DNA of 59,816 bases from positions 1 through 59,816 of the forward strand of contig NZ_BCQI01000018.1 in the NCBI RefSeq assembly GCF_001544355.1, given 5' to 3'. The notes beneath the pieces are model-generated. The model did no database searches. It saw nothing but the letters and a program-made list of their open reading frames with translations, and was not told the DNA's origin. This document shows positions 52,656-59,816 of the stretch, piece by piece. The number at the start of each line of letters is the position of its first letter. The first letter of the stretch is position 1. This DNA is from Alicyclobacillus acidiphilus NBRC 100859 (GTDB taxonomy: Bacteria; Bacillota; Bacilli; Alicyclobacillales; Alicyclobacillaceae). A program made the position numbers and the translations under genes.

Positions 52656-55600
52656 TCACTTCCCGACGGACAGCGTCAACCGCTTGCCGTTTACGTCCCA
52701 GTCTTTCGTGAGATCGGCGTCGGCCAGCGGGGCATCTGCGAATTCGCGAATCAGCACGGTTCCTGCGATCCTATCCGCGTTGCGCCGCAGGATGTCCAAG
52801 ACGTCCTCGTCGCCGGCGGCGTAAAACCGCACGTGGTGGGTCACGCCATAGTCGACTTCCTTGCGCATCATCTGCATCTTCGAAATGATCTCGCGAACGA
52901 AGCCCTCTTCCACGAGTTCGGGCGTGAGCGTGGTCTCCAAACCGACAAAGCCGCGCGCGTCTGCCGAGATGAGCCCTTCAAAGCGCGCCGTGTAGCGGAT
53001 TTCGCCGTGCTCGCTGGTCAGTGTCTCGCCTTCGATCACGACGCTGCCATCGCGCCGGAACGCCTCAATCGTCGCGGCGTCCGCAGCCTTTGCGGCTTGG
53101 TTCAGCTGCTGCGTCTTCTTGCCGAAGCTTTTGCCGACGGCGGCGAGATTCAAGTAGATCTCGGGCCGTGCGACATCGTCGAGTTCCGCGAACACGATTT
53201 CCTTCACGTTCAACTCGTCTTGCAGAATGTCCGCAAATTTCTCGAGTACCGGCGCGTCCGCTTTGGGTACGTACAATTTCGACAAGGGCTGGCGCGTCTT
53301 GATCTTGCTCTCGTTGCGCAAGTGGCGCCCGCCTTCGACGACGCGAAGGACGGTGGCCATCTCGCGAATCAGCGACTCGTCAACCAGGCTCGGATCGGCG
53401 ACGGGGAAGTCGCACAGGTGCACGCTCTCTGGCACATCTGTCCGAGCGCCGTTGAGGCGCACGATATTTTGGTACATGTCTTCCGAAAGGAAGGGCGTGA
53501 TCGGCGCGGCGAGCAGGGCGACGGTGGAAAGCGCCTCATACAAGGTCAGGTAGGCCGCCACCTTGTCGTCCTCCATGCCGCCAGCCCAAAACCTGTCGCG
53601 GTTGCGGCGAACGTACCACGTCGAGAGATCGTCGACGAACGCTTGCAGCGTGCGCGCGGCCGAAGTCGCATCATATTTCTCGAAGGCCGCGTCGACGCTC
53701 TGGATGGTCTGGTGCAGCCGCGCTATCAGCCACCGATCCATCAGCGGCCGATCCGCCGCCGGAATGGGCTTCGCCGTCGCCGGATCGAACCCGTCAATCT
53801 CCGCGTACAAGGCGTAAAACTGGTGGATGTTTTGCAACAGATCGATGAACTTGCCTTTGCTCTCGGCGACCGCCTTGTGATAGAACAACTGCGAATTCCA
53901 CGGCTGCGTGTTCGAGACGAAGTAGTAGCGCAGGGCGTCGGCGCCGTGCATGTCGAAGGCTTCGAACGGATCGATCACGTTGCCCTTGGACTTCGACATC
54001 TTCTTGCCCTTCTCGTCGAGCACGTGGCCAAGCACGAGGACGTTCTTGTACGGGGCTTTCCCGGTCACGGCCGTCGAGATCGCGAGAAGCGAGTAGAACC
54101 AGCCGCGCGTTTGATCGATGGCTTCACAGATGAAATCGGCCGGGTACAGTTCATGGAACCGTTCCTGGTTCTCAAACGGGTAGTGCAACTGCGCAAATGG
54201 CATGGAACCCGAGTCGAACCAGACGTCGATGACTTCCGGCACCCGCTCCATCGTGCCGCCGCAGCCGCACGCCCACGTCAGTTCGTCGATGTACGGCTTG
54301 TGCAGCTCCTTCGGCAATCGGCCCGCTTTCGCCTGCAGCTCCGCTTTCGAGCCGATGCACTCCAGCTTGCCGCAGTCGGCGCACCGCCAAATGGGCAAGG
54401 GCGTTCCCCAATAGCGGCTGCGGGAGAGGTTCCAGTCGATCACGTTCTCCAAAAAGTTTCCCATTCGGCCGTCGCGTACGTGTTCCGGGATCCAGTTGAC
54501 CGTCTTGGCGTTGGCGATCAGCTGATCCCGAACTTCCGTCGTGCGGATGAACCACGAGTCGATGGCGTAGTAAATCAGCGGCGTATCGCAGCGCCAGCAG
54601 TGCGGGTACGAGTGCTCGTGTTTGTGTTTGTCGTAAAGCAAGCCGCGATGGGCGAGCGATTTGACGAGATCGACATTCAGTTCCTCGTCCTTCACGAAGC
54701 GGCCTTCGTAATCTTTGACGTCGGACGTGTAACAGCCTGTGTAATCGACGAAGTTGATAAACACGATACCCGCGGCGCGGCAGGCCTTGTAGTCGTCTTC
54801 GCCGTGCGCCGGGGCCATGTGGACGATGCCTGTGCCGCTTTCGGCCGTCACGTGGCTGGACGAGATGACGATGTGCTTCTTGCCCTCCACGGTGACGTAC
54901 GGGAAGACGGGTTCGTACGCGGTGCCGGCCAGACTGGCACCGCTCTTCTTCTCGATCACGCTGTCGCCTTCCGCCATGAAGTGATCTTTCAGATCTTCGG
55001 CGACCCACACGTTCTCGTTGTGCTCGACTTTGTGGATGAGCACGTAGGTCAAGTCGCTGTGGACAGCCAAGGCGACGTTGCTCGGCAGGGTCCAGGGCGT
55101 CGTCGTCCAAGCCAGGATGTAGGTTGGCCGGCCATCGACGTCGCCGTCTTTCACGCGAAACTTCGCGGTCACCGACAGATCCTTGACGTCGGCGTAGCCC
55201 TGCGCCACCTCGTGGCTGGACAGCGTCGTTTCGCAGTGCGGGCAGTACGGACTCACGCGATGCCCTTGCTCCAACAGGCCTTTGTTGAAAATCGTCTGCA
55301 GCAAGTTCCAAACGGATTCGATATAGTCGTCCGTCAGGGTCATGTATGGATGGTCGAGATCCGTCCAATAGCCGAGCCGCTCGGTCAATTCGCGCCAAGT
55401 TTGCTCGTACGTGAACACGCTGTCGCGGCACGCCTGGATGAACTTTTCGACGCCAAACTCCTGAATTTGCTTCTTCCCGCTGATGCCGTATTTTTTCTCA
55501 ATCTCGATTTCGACAGGCAGCCCGTGCGTATCCCAACCGGCCTTTCGCATGACGTGATAACCCTTCATCGTGCGATAGCGAGGGTACAGGTCCTTGAACA

Positions 55601-55790
55601 CGCGCGTCAACACGTGCCCAGGGTGCGGCCGGCCGTTTGCCGTCGGCGGCCCTTCGTAAAACACCCACTCTGGTCGACCTTGGCGATTGGTATCGCTCTT
55701 GTGGAAGACGTCGTGCTGTTCCCAGAAGGACAGCACACGACTCTCTCTTGCCTTCGGCGCTTCTTTTGCATCCACTTTCCGCAGTGCCAT
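52656..55790 (-). CDS. ileS: Isoleucyl-tRNA synthetase, long (type 2-like) form
   Basis: A 1044-residue class I synthetase that charges tRNA-Ile. The HIGH motif is HPGH (residues 56-59, in PPTANGRPHPGHVL), KMSKSKGN lies near residue 597, and an editing CP1 domain lies between (TTTPWTLPSNVALAVH). The length and C-terminal part fit the IleS2 group also found in some Bacillota. Family members of this type are often less sensitive to mupirocin, but that needs testing. ATG 55790 follows AAGGAG. Expression is controlled by the T-box leader upstream. Confidence 0.95.
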   Translation of the reverse strand: MALRKVDAKEAPKARESRVLSFWEQHDVFHKSDTNRQGRPEWVFYEGPPTANGRPHPGHVLTRVFKDLYPRYRTMKGYHVMRKAGWDTHGLPVEIEIEKKYGISGKKQIQEFGVEKFIQACRDSVFTYEQTWRELTERLGYWTDLDHPYMTLTDDYIESVWNLLQTIFNKGLLEQGHRVSPYCPHCETTLSSHEVAQGYADVKDLSVTAKFRVKDGDVDGRPTYILAWTTTPWTLPSNVALAVHSDLTYVLIHKVEHNENVWVAEDLKDHFMAEGDSVIEKKSGASLAGTAYEPVFPYVTVEGKKHIVISSSHVTAESGTGIVHMAPAHGEDDYKACRAAGIVFINFVDYTGCYTSDVKDYEGRFVKDEELNVDLVKSLAHRGLLYDKHKHEHSYPHCWRCDTPLIYYAIDSWFIRTTEVRDQLIANAKTVNWIPEHVRDGRMGNFLENVIDWNLSRSRYWGTPLPIWRCADCGKLECIGSKAELQAKAGRLPKELHKPYIDELTWACGCGGTMERVPEVIDVWFDSGSMPFAQLHYPFENQERFHELYPADFICEAIDQTRGWFYSLLAISTAVTGKAPYKNVLVLGHVLDEKGKKMSKSKGNVIDPFEAFDMHGADALRYYFVSNTQPWNSQLFYHKAVAESKGKFIDLLQNIHQFYALYAEIDGFDPATAKPIPAADRPLMDRWLIARLHQTIQSVDAAFEKYDATSAARTLQAFVDDLSTWYVRRNRDRFWAGGMEDDKVAAYLTLYEALSTVALLAAPITPFLSEDMYQNIVRLNGARTDVPESVHLCDFPVADPSLVDESLIREMATVLRVVEGGRHLRNESKIKTRQPLSKLYVPKADAPVLEKFADILQDELNVKEIVFAELDDVARPEIYLNLAAVGKSFGKKTQQLNQAAKAADAATIEAFRRDGSVVIEGETLTSEHGEIRYTARFEGLISADARGFVGLETTLTPELVEEGFVREIISKMQMMRKEVDYGVTHHVRFYAAGDEDVLDILRRNADRIAGTVLIREFADAPLADADLTKDWDVNGKRLTLSVGK

Positions 55791-55826
55791 GATTGCTTCC
55801 GCTCCTTTTGTCTCTTCGGGCTCACA

Positions 55827-56196
55827 TAAAAAACGCCCGTCCCTGTGAAGGGACGAGCGTGTGCTCGCTGTACCACCCAACTTAGCGACGCCGCCCCAAA
55901 TGACAAGGACTCGCCGCTCCATCAGCCGAACGACAGCCGCGCTTCGCCGAGATCGCCTTTCCGGTTCTTCTCTCCGGTTTTCGGCCAGACTTGCGGCCTA
56001 ACGGACCATCTGTTCGCCCTCGATAACGGGAGGAACCCGAAACTGCCTACTAAGCCCAAACCCATCGTTCAGCAGTTGCCTCCGAGGTGATCTTCGCCGA
56101 CCGAGCGATGCGCGGGCTTTCACCGTTCCCCGCTCGCTAACGCATCCTCTTGCCGCTACTCGTCCTCTTCACAGGCCGTACATGTGTCGCTTTGTC
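55827..56196 (-). ncRNA. T-box riboswitch, isoleucine specifier
   Basis: The ~370-base leader before ileS has the T-box features in order. Stem I carries GAGTA, and the specifier loop holds an AUC Ile codon at 56091-56089. The T-box sequence UGGGUGGUACAGCGAGC lies at 55881-55865. A terminator follows (stem CGCUCGUCCC/GGGACGGGCG, 55859-55834, then U6). Uncharged tRNA-Ile should pair with the specifier and the T-box bulge, favour the antiterminator and allow ileS transcription. The gap 55791-56431 is otherwise explained by this leader and its promoter. Confidence 0.9.
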
Positions 56197-56202
56197 AAAC
56201 AT

Positions 56203-56230
56203 AGTATACCGAAGTCGTTTCGATGTGCAA
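56203..56230 (-). promoter_or_regulatory. SigA promoter of the ileS T-box leader
   Basis: On the minus strand TTGCAC (56230-56225) and TATACT (56208-56203) are 16 bases apart, placing the transcript start just before stem I of the T-box. Confidence 0.7.
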
Positions 56231-56431
56231 CTGATGCGGGCACACGAACTGGTCGCGAATTGGACATGAAGTGGATGCGAACTGGCAGCGCGTTCCATCG
56301 GAACATCGCTCGGAAATTGGGCGGTGACGCGCGCCCGTCCATACTTGTACAATGGGAAGAGACTTGTTGTACCATCCGGAATGATCACGGAACGACGAAC
56401 ACGCAGGAATGCGGAAATGGTGGAGATAGCG

Positions 56432-56749
56432 ATGTTGACCATCACGACAGAAGCCAGGCGCGAGCTGATTCGGTTTGCCAAAGAGGAGTTGTACGAAGGC
56501 GAGTTCATTCGAATCGCCCGAGCCTACCAGTGCGGCGGCCCGCGGTTTCAATTGACGGTCGACGACGTGCGAACGCAGATGGACGTCGCGATTTCGCTGG
56601 ACGGCGAGGTCCTCGAGGCCGACCGCGGGCTCGATCACGACGTGGCCATCGTGATCGACAAGACGTGCCTTGGTTTGTTGGCCAATGCGCGGATTGACTA
56701 TGTGCAATCCGGCTTCGTATTTGAGGAGTCGGTAGGGGCGGTGTGCTGA
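56432..56749 (+). CDS. HesB/IscA-like protein with altered cysteines
   Basis: A 105-residue A-type fold protein. It begins LTITTEARRELIRFAKEE and has the first conserved Cys34 in YQCGGPRFQL, as in iron-sulfur carriers. The usual C-terminal CxC pair is missing; only Cys79 and a terminal Cys105 remain. It may therefore not carry clusters in the standard way, like several HesB-like proteins of Bacillota. ATG 56432 follows GGTGGAG. Its stop overlaps the TTG start of the regulator downstream. Confidence 0.82.
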   Translation: MLTITTEARRELIRFAKEELYEGEFIRIARAYQCGGPRFQLTVDDVRTQMDVAISLDGEVLEADRGLDHDVAIVIDKTCLGLLANARIDYVQSGFVFEESVGAVC

Positions 56750-58063
56750 TTGGGGTGGCGGCTCGACGAGGACGCGCAAGCGATTCAAGGCAGGGATGCG
56801 GTGGTGCCACTCCTGCCGAAAGAGTTTCGTTTGTTGGCCTTTCTGTGCAGCCATCCCAATCAGGCGTTCAGGCGCGAGCAATTGCTCGACGCTGTCTGGC
56901 CAGGGGAGACACCTGTGGATCGGACGGTTGACGATCACGTCTATCGCCTTCGCCGCAAACTTTCGATGGCAGGCGCTGATGCGAGCGCGCTGCAAACGGT
57001 ACGTGGGCACGGTTACAGGCTCGCTCTGCCGAGCGTGGCGCCGAACGGCCAAGTGGTGCGCGGAGATTTTGCCAGGTCTGCGCAGATCGCGCTGGACCTG
57101 TCGTTCCAAGCGTCGCTTTCCACGGACAATCCCCTTTTGGCTGATCCGATGTACCGGGATCAGGTGCGGCAGATGTTCTACCAGTACGTCCTGTTCGGCC
57201 ACGGCGTCGGGATCGACATCCTGCGCGAGAATCCCGCAATCTTCGGGATCCAGCGCGACACCGAACTGCGGCTCGGCGCGTGGGACAAGTGCGGGGACAT
57301 GCGCGCTATCCTGGCCGATTCCGACGCCACCTTCACGGAAAAGTCCTTCTGGCTGCTCTCGTACTATCACCATATCGGCAACGACGAAGCGAAGGCCTGG
57401 GCATTTTGGAGGCGGGCAATCGAGTCGTATATGCTGCCGGCCCATCACCATCTTGAGGCAATTTGCTTCGCCTTGCCAGACTGTTACTTGCGCCTCGGCA
57501 GACTGGACCTGGCGCGACAAGCCATCTCCGATACGTTGGCCACATCCCTCGCCATGGATTATGCCGGATATATTCCGCTCGCGAAGCTTCAGGCTGTCGA
57601 ACTGGAACTCCATGCCCGCGATTTCGCCGAAGCAAAGCGTAAGTTGGTTATCGCCAAAGAGCAGCTGACCATCACACCGTGGCAGCGCGAACTCGCGAAC
57701 GCCAGCATCCTCGAGGGATTGCTCCACGCCGCACGCGGTGATGGCAGGGCGGCGGACGCTCTCCTGCGGCGCGGCATCCAACTCTTGTGGGACAGCGGGA
57801 TTGTGTCCCACGTCATCATTCGCTTGCGGGACATCCTCTTTTTCTTGACTCGTGTACTCGATCTCCCCGAACTCCGCCGGCCGTTCTCCGCGATGTGGGC
57901 CGATCTCTCCAACGAGCGCGACTTTCCAGGTCTCGCAAAGGAACTCGAACACCTGTTGGATCGGCATCTCCCGCCATTGCGGGAGGATTCGATCTCGGCG
58001 GAACGGTATCCAGGCGTGATCGTGCCAGTCTCCTCTGATATTCCTCTGACAATTCCCAAGTAG
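56750..58063 (+). CDS. SARP-like regulator: OmpR-type winged helix plus helical repeats
   Basis: A 437-residue protein. Residues ~1-95 are an OmpR/PhoB-type winged helix (LLPKEFRLLAFLCSHPNQAF, TVDDHVYRLRRKLS, VRGHGYRLA) without a receiver domain. From ~110 onward it is all-helical with TPR-like pairs (EKSFWLLSYYHHIGNDEAKA, LPDCYLRLGRLDLARQAISD). This order resembles SARP/BTAD activators and MalT-like output modules. TTG 56750 immediately follows the HesB-like stop. It precedes an MFS exporter by 34 bases, which it may control. The ligand is unknown. Confidence 0.8.
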   Translation: MGWRLDEDAQAIQGRDAVVPLLPKEFRLLAFLCSHPNQAFRREQLLDAVWPGETPVDRTVDDHVYRLRRKLSMAGADASALQTVRGHGYRLALPSVAPNGQVVRGDFARSAQIALDLSFQASLSTDNPLLADPMYRDQVRQMFYQYVLFGHGVGIDILRENPAIFGIQRDTELRLGAWDKCGDMRAILADSDATFTEKSFWLLSYYHHIGNDEAKAWAFWRRAIESYMLPAHHHLEAICFALPDCYLRLGRLDLARQAISDTLATSLAMDYAGYIPLAKLQAVELELHARDFAEAKRKLVIAKEQLTITPWQRELANASILEGLLHAARGDGRAADALLRRGIQLLWDSGIVSHVIIRLRDILFFLTRVLDLPELRRPFSAMWADLSNERDFPGLAKELEHLLDRHLPPLREDSISAERYPGVIVPVSSDIPLTIPK

Positions 58064-58097
58064 AGTATGGGAAAACGATCACGTCGGAGGCTCACCC

Positions 58098-59438
58098 ATG
58101 ACTGTCCTCAAGAACCGCGCGCTCGCCATTCTCTTTGGCGGGCAATTGATTTCCACCATCGGCGACAATCTCTACGGTATCGCGCTTCTGTGGTACGTTC
58201 TCCAACTGACTCACTCGAAGAGTGCGCTCGCCGTCACAGGCTTTGCCACCTCGTTGCCGCCGATACTTGGCGTGTTCGTCGGCGTATGGGTTGATCGGTG
58301 GCGGAAAAAGCGCACGATGCTTGTGTCCGATTTGCTCCGCACCGCCATGCTCACTGCACTGTTCGTGCTCACCGAATTCGCACATCCGGTGTTTTGGTGG
58401 GTCGTCGCGATTGTGGTCATGGTCGAAATCGCGGGAACGTTCTTCTCGCCAGCCTTCGCCTCGCTGTGGCCGCGCCTCGTCAAACAGGAGCAGTACACAT
58501 CCGCTTCGGGACTCAGCCAGTCCATCACAGCCTTCGCATCCCTCGGCGGCACCCTGGGCGGCGGCACGCTGATGGCCTTGATGTCTGCCCCTGTCATCTT
58601 CCTCGCCAATGCGATATCCTTCGCGATCTCCGTGGTCAGCCTGATCTTCGTGCGGATCGACGAGCGCGCCCAGCCGAGCGCCAGCATGCAGGTTGACGGG
58701 GCGCTGGTTGACAGCGGGCAGCCCGGCGGCGGGCAGGTGGACGGGTCCCGCGAAAGTTCGGTGCCGGACAGGTCGCGGGAGGAAGGACAGTCCCGTCGCG
58801 ACTGTGCAGTCACGGCTCTAGCGGCGGAGTGGAAAGCCGGCATGTCGGTGATTCTAAAGTCCCGATATCTTCTCCAATCTGCCGCAACGGCGTGCTTCAA
58901 CAACATGTCCCTTGCCGGTTTTACCGTCGTTTACACCGCATGGGTAAACGACGTTTTGCACCGGAATTCGCTGTTTTTCGGAATCTCCATGGCCGCGTTG
59001 TTGGTGGGCGTGATGGTCGGCGGCGTCACCGCCTCGACTGTCGCAAGGCGAATTGGCTATCGTACGCTCGAGTCACTGACTCTGATTGGCCTCGGTGTCG
59101 GCGTCTCTTTGACAGGCGCATGGGCGAACGTTTGGTGGGACATGGCGATGTTGCTTCTCGCTGGCCTGATGTTGGGACTCGTCGACGGAGCCGGAGGTGG
59201 TGTCAGTATCTTGCTGGTGCCCGAGGAGGCGCGCGGCCGGGTATTCTCGACACTCGGAACGATCTCGCGCTTGGCAACGCCGATTGGCATCGCCGCATTG
59301 GGCAGCCTGATGGTCTACGAGCCGCTGTGGATGGTTTTGATGTTGACCGGGATCGGCCCCTGTTTAGGCGGGATCAGCTTTCTCATGCCATATTCACGCG
59401 CGATGTGGAACGAGGTGGCGCTTAAGATGAAACGGTAA
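58098..59438 (+). CDS. MFS exporter (MFS_3 type)
   Basis: A 446-residue 12-segment major facilitator (GGQLISTIGDNLYGIALLWY, VGVWVDRWRKKRTMLVSDLL). A long hydrophilic central loop (about 195-250) splits the two halves. ATG 58098 follows CGGAGG. It sits 34 bases after the SARP-like gene, suggesting a regulator-transporter operon. It resembles drug or macrolide exporters of this class; substrate unknown. Confidence 0.9.
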   Translation: MTVLKNRALAILFGGQLISTIGDNLYGIALLWYVLQLTHSKSALAVTGFATSLPPILGVFVGVWVDRWRKKRTMLVSDLLRTAMLTALFVLTEFAHPVFWWVVAIVVMVEIAGTFFSPAFASLWPRLVKQEQYTSASGLSQSITAFASLGGTLGGGTLMALMSAPVIFLANAISFAISVVSLIFVRIDERAQPSASMQVDGALVDSGQPGGGQVDGSRESSVPDRSREEGQSRRDCAVTALAAEWKAGMSVILKSRYLLQSAATACFNNMSLAGFTVVYTAWVNDVLHRNSLFFGISMAALLVGVMVGGVTASTVARRIGYRTLESLTLIGLGVGVSLTGAWANVWWDMAMLLLAGLMLGLVDGAGGGVSILLVPEEARGRVFSTLGTISRLATPIGIAALGSLMVYEPLWMVLMLTGIGPCLGGISFLMPYSRAMWNEVALKMKR

Positions 59439-59439
59439 G

Positions 59440-59816
59440 CCGAGGCGGGCCGCCGGGCCCTCGGGCCGGATAAGGGACAAAAGTACCGCTACGGCGGCGG
59501 GATCGGGAAGGCAGGCGGGCCGCCGGAGCCGCCGGCCGGATAAGGGACAAAAGTACCGCTACGGCGGCGGGATCGGGAAGGCAGGCGGGCCGCCGGAGCC
59601 GCATAAGGGACAAAAGTACCGCTGCGGCAGCGGGATCGGGCGTGCAGGTGAGGCGCCGGGTCCGGATAAGGGACAAAAGTACCGCTACGGCGGCGGGATC
59701 GGGAAGGCAGGCGGGCCGCCGGAGCCGGATAAGGGACAAAAGTACCGCTACGGCGGCGGGATCGGGAAGGCGGGCGGGCCGCCGGAGTCGGATAAGGGAC
59801 AAAAGTACCGCTACGG
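59440..59816. repeat. 63-bp tandem repeat array, at least six copies
   Basis: A unit containing GATAAGGGACAAAAGTACCG and a GC-rich remainder starts at 59471, 59541, 59604, 59667, 59730 and 59793. The period is 63 except for one 70-base step, and the array is cut by the window end. Because 63 is a multiple of three, a repetitive frame stays open on the minus strand; I do not treat it as a gene. Confidence 0.92.

Noticed and set aside
52530-55829. A 1099-codon open frame on the plus strand opposite ileS
   Set aside because: It is the antisense of a well-supported isoleucyl-tRNA synthetase; GC-rich codon use leaves the opposite frame open, and the translation has no recognisable domain.
59422-59802. 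A minus-strand frame encoding 21-residue repeats
   Set aside because: It is explained by the 63-bp tandem array; there is no ribosome site or non-repetitive domain within the window.

Overview
The window looks like chromosome from a moderately high-GC, endospore-forming Bacillota, most likely Alicyclobacillus or a close relative. The sequence evidence is a spore protein Tlp, the GTP-sensing regulator CodY, a YerC/TrpR-like regulator, a LiaFSR-type envelope-stress system, a T-box leader on ileS, many GTG/TTG starts behind strong GGAGG ribosome sites, and a lipid cluster that fits omega-cyclohexyl fatty acid synthesis. No rRNA, tRNA, phage, transposase or CRISPR array was seen.

Layout. 1-770 is non-coding and repeat-rich. 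771-3381 encodes a LiaF-LiaS-LiaR-like operon. 3383-5710 (minus) is a secreted YcdB/PepSY-type protein with SLH-like repeats. 5953-8278 is an EmrA/EmrB-like export pair. 8297-13832 is assimilatory sulfate reduction with siroheme synthesis (sirC, cysH, cysI, cobA-hemD fusion, sirB). 14635-17239 (minus) holds a small unknown protein and a translationally coupled thioesterase-purU-acetyltransferase operon. 17427-18743 is a chemoreceptor without an external sensor domain. 19221-20552 (minus) is an RNase J-like metallo-beta-lactamase-fold protein. 20804-24318 holds two sugar-type ABC permeases, a HAD phosphatase and an aldo/keto reductase.

24577-40488 is the most interesting part. It is a dense set of lipid and acyl-CoA genes in divergent operons: fabF; two enoyl-reductase-type SDRs with a Y-x6-K active site; a classical SDR; a hot-dog thioesterase; a DAHP synthase overlapping an acyl-CoA dehydrogenase; two AMP-forming acyl ligases; a FadH-like dienoyl-CoA reductase; a dedicated acyl carrier protein; a second acyl-CoA dehydrogenase; a zinc alcohol dehydrogenase; and two unknown proteins. 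A shikimate-pathway entry enzyme placed among CoA ligases, dienoyl/enoyl reductases and dehydrogenases is what would be expected for turning shikimate into the cyclohexanecarboxyl-CoA starter of omega-cyclohexyl fatty acids. This is inference from gene content. Three FapR-like palindromes sit at the two divergent promoter regions.

40614-50561 is core-like: tlp, proS, a YdjM-like membrane protein, small HTH regulators, yerC, codY, an M20 dipeptidase, serine acetyltransferase and a GIY-YIG protein. 50621-59438 holds an MFS protein with a C-terminal winged-helix-like extension, ileS with its T-box, a degenerate HesB/IscA-like protein, a SARP-like regulator and another MFS exporter. The window ends in a 63-bp tandem repeat array.

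A family of palindromic repeats (AATAAGCGG...CCGCTTATT) occurs at four loci. The three internal loci all lie between convergent genes.
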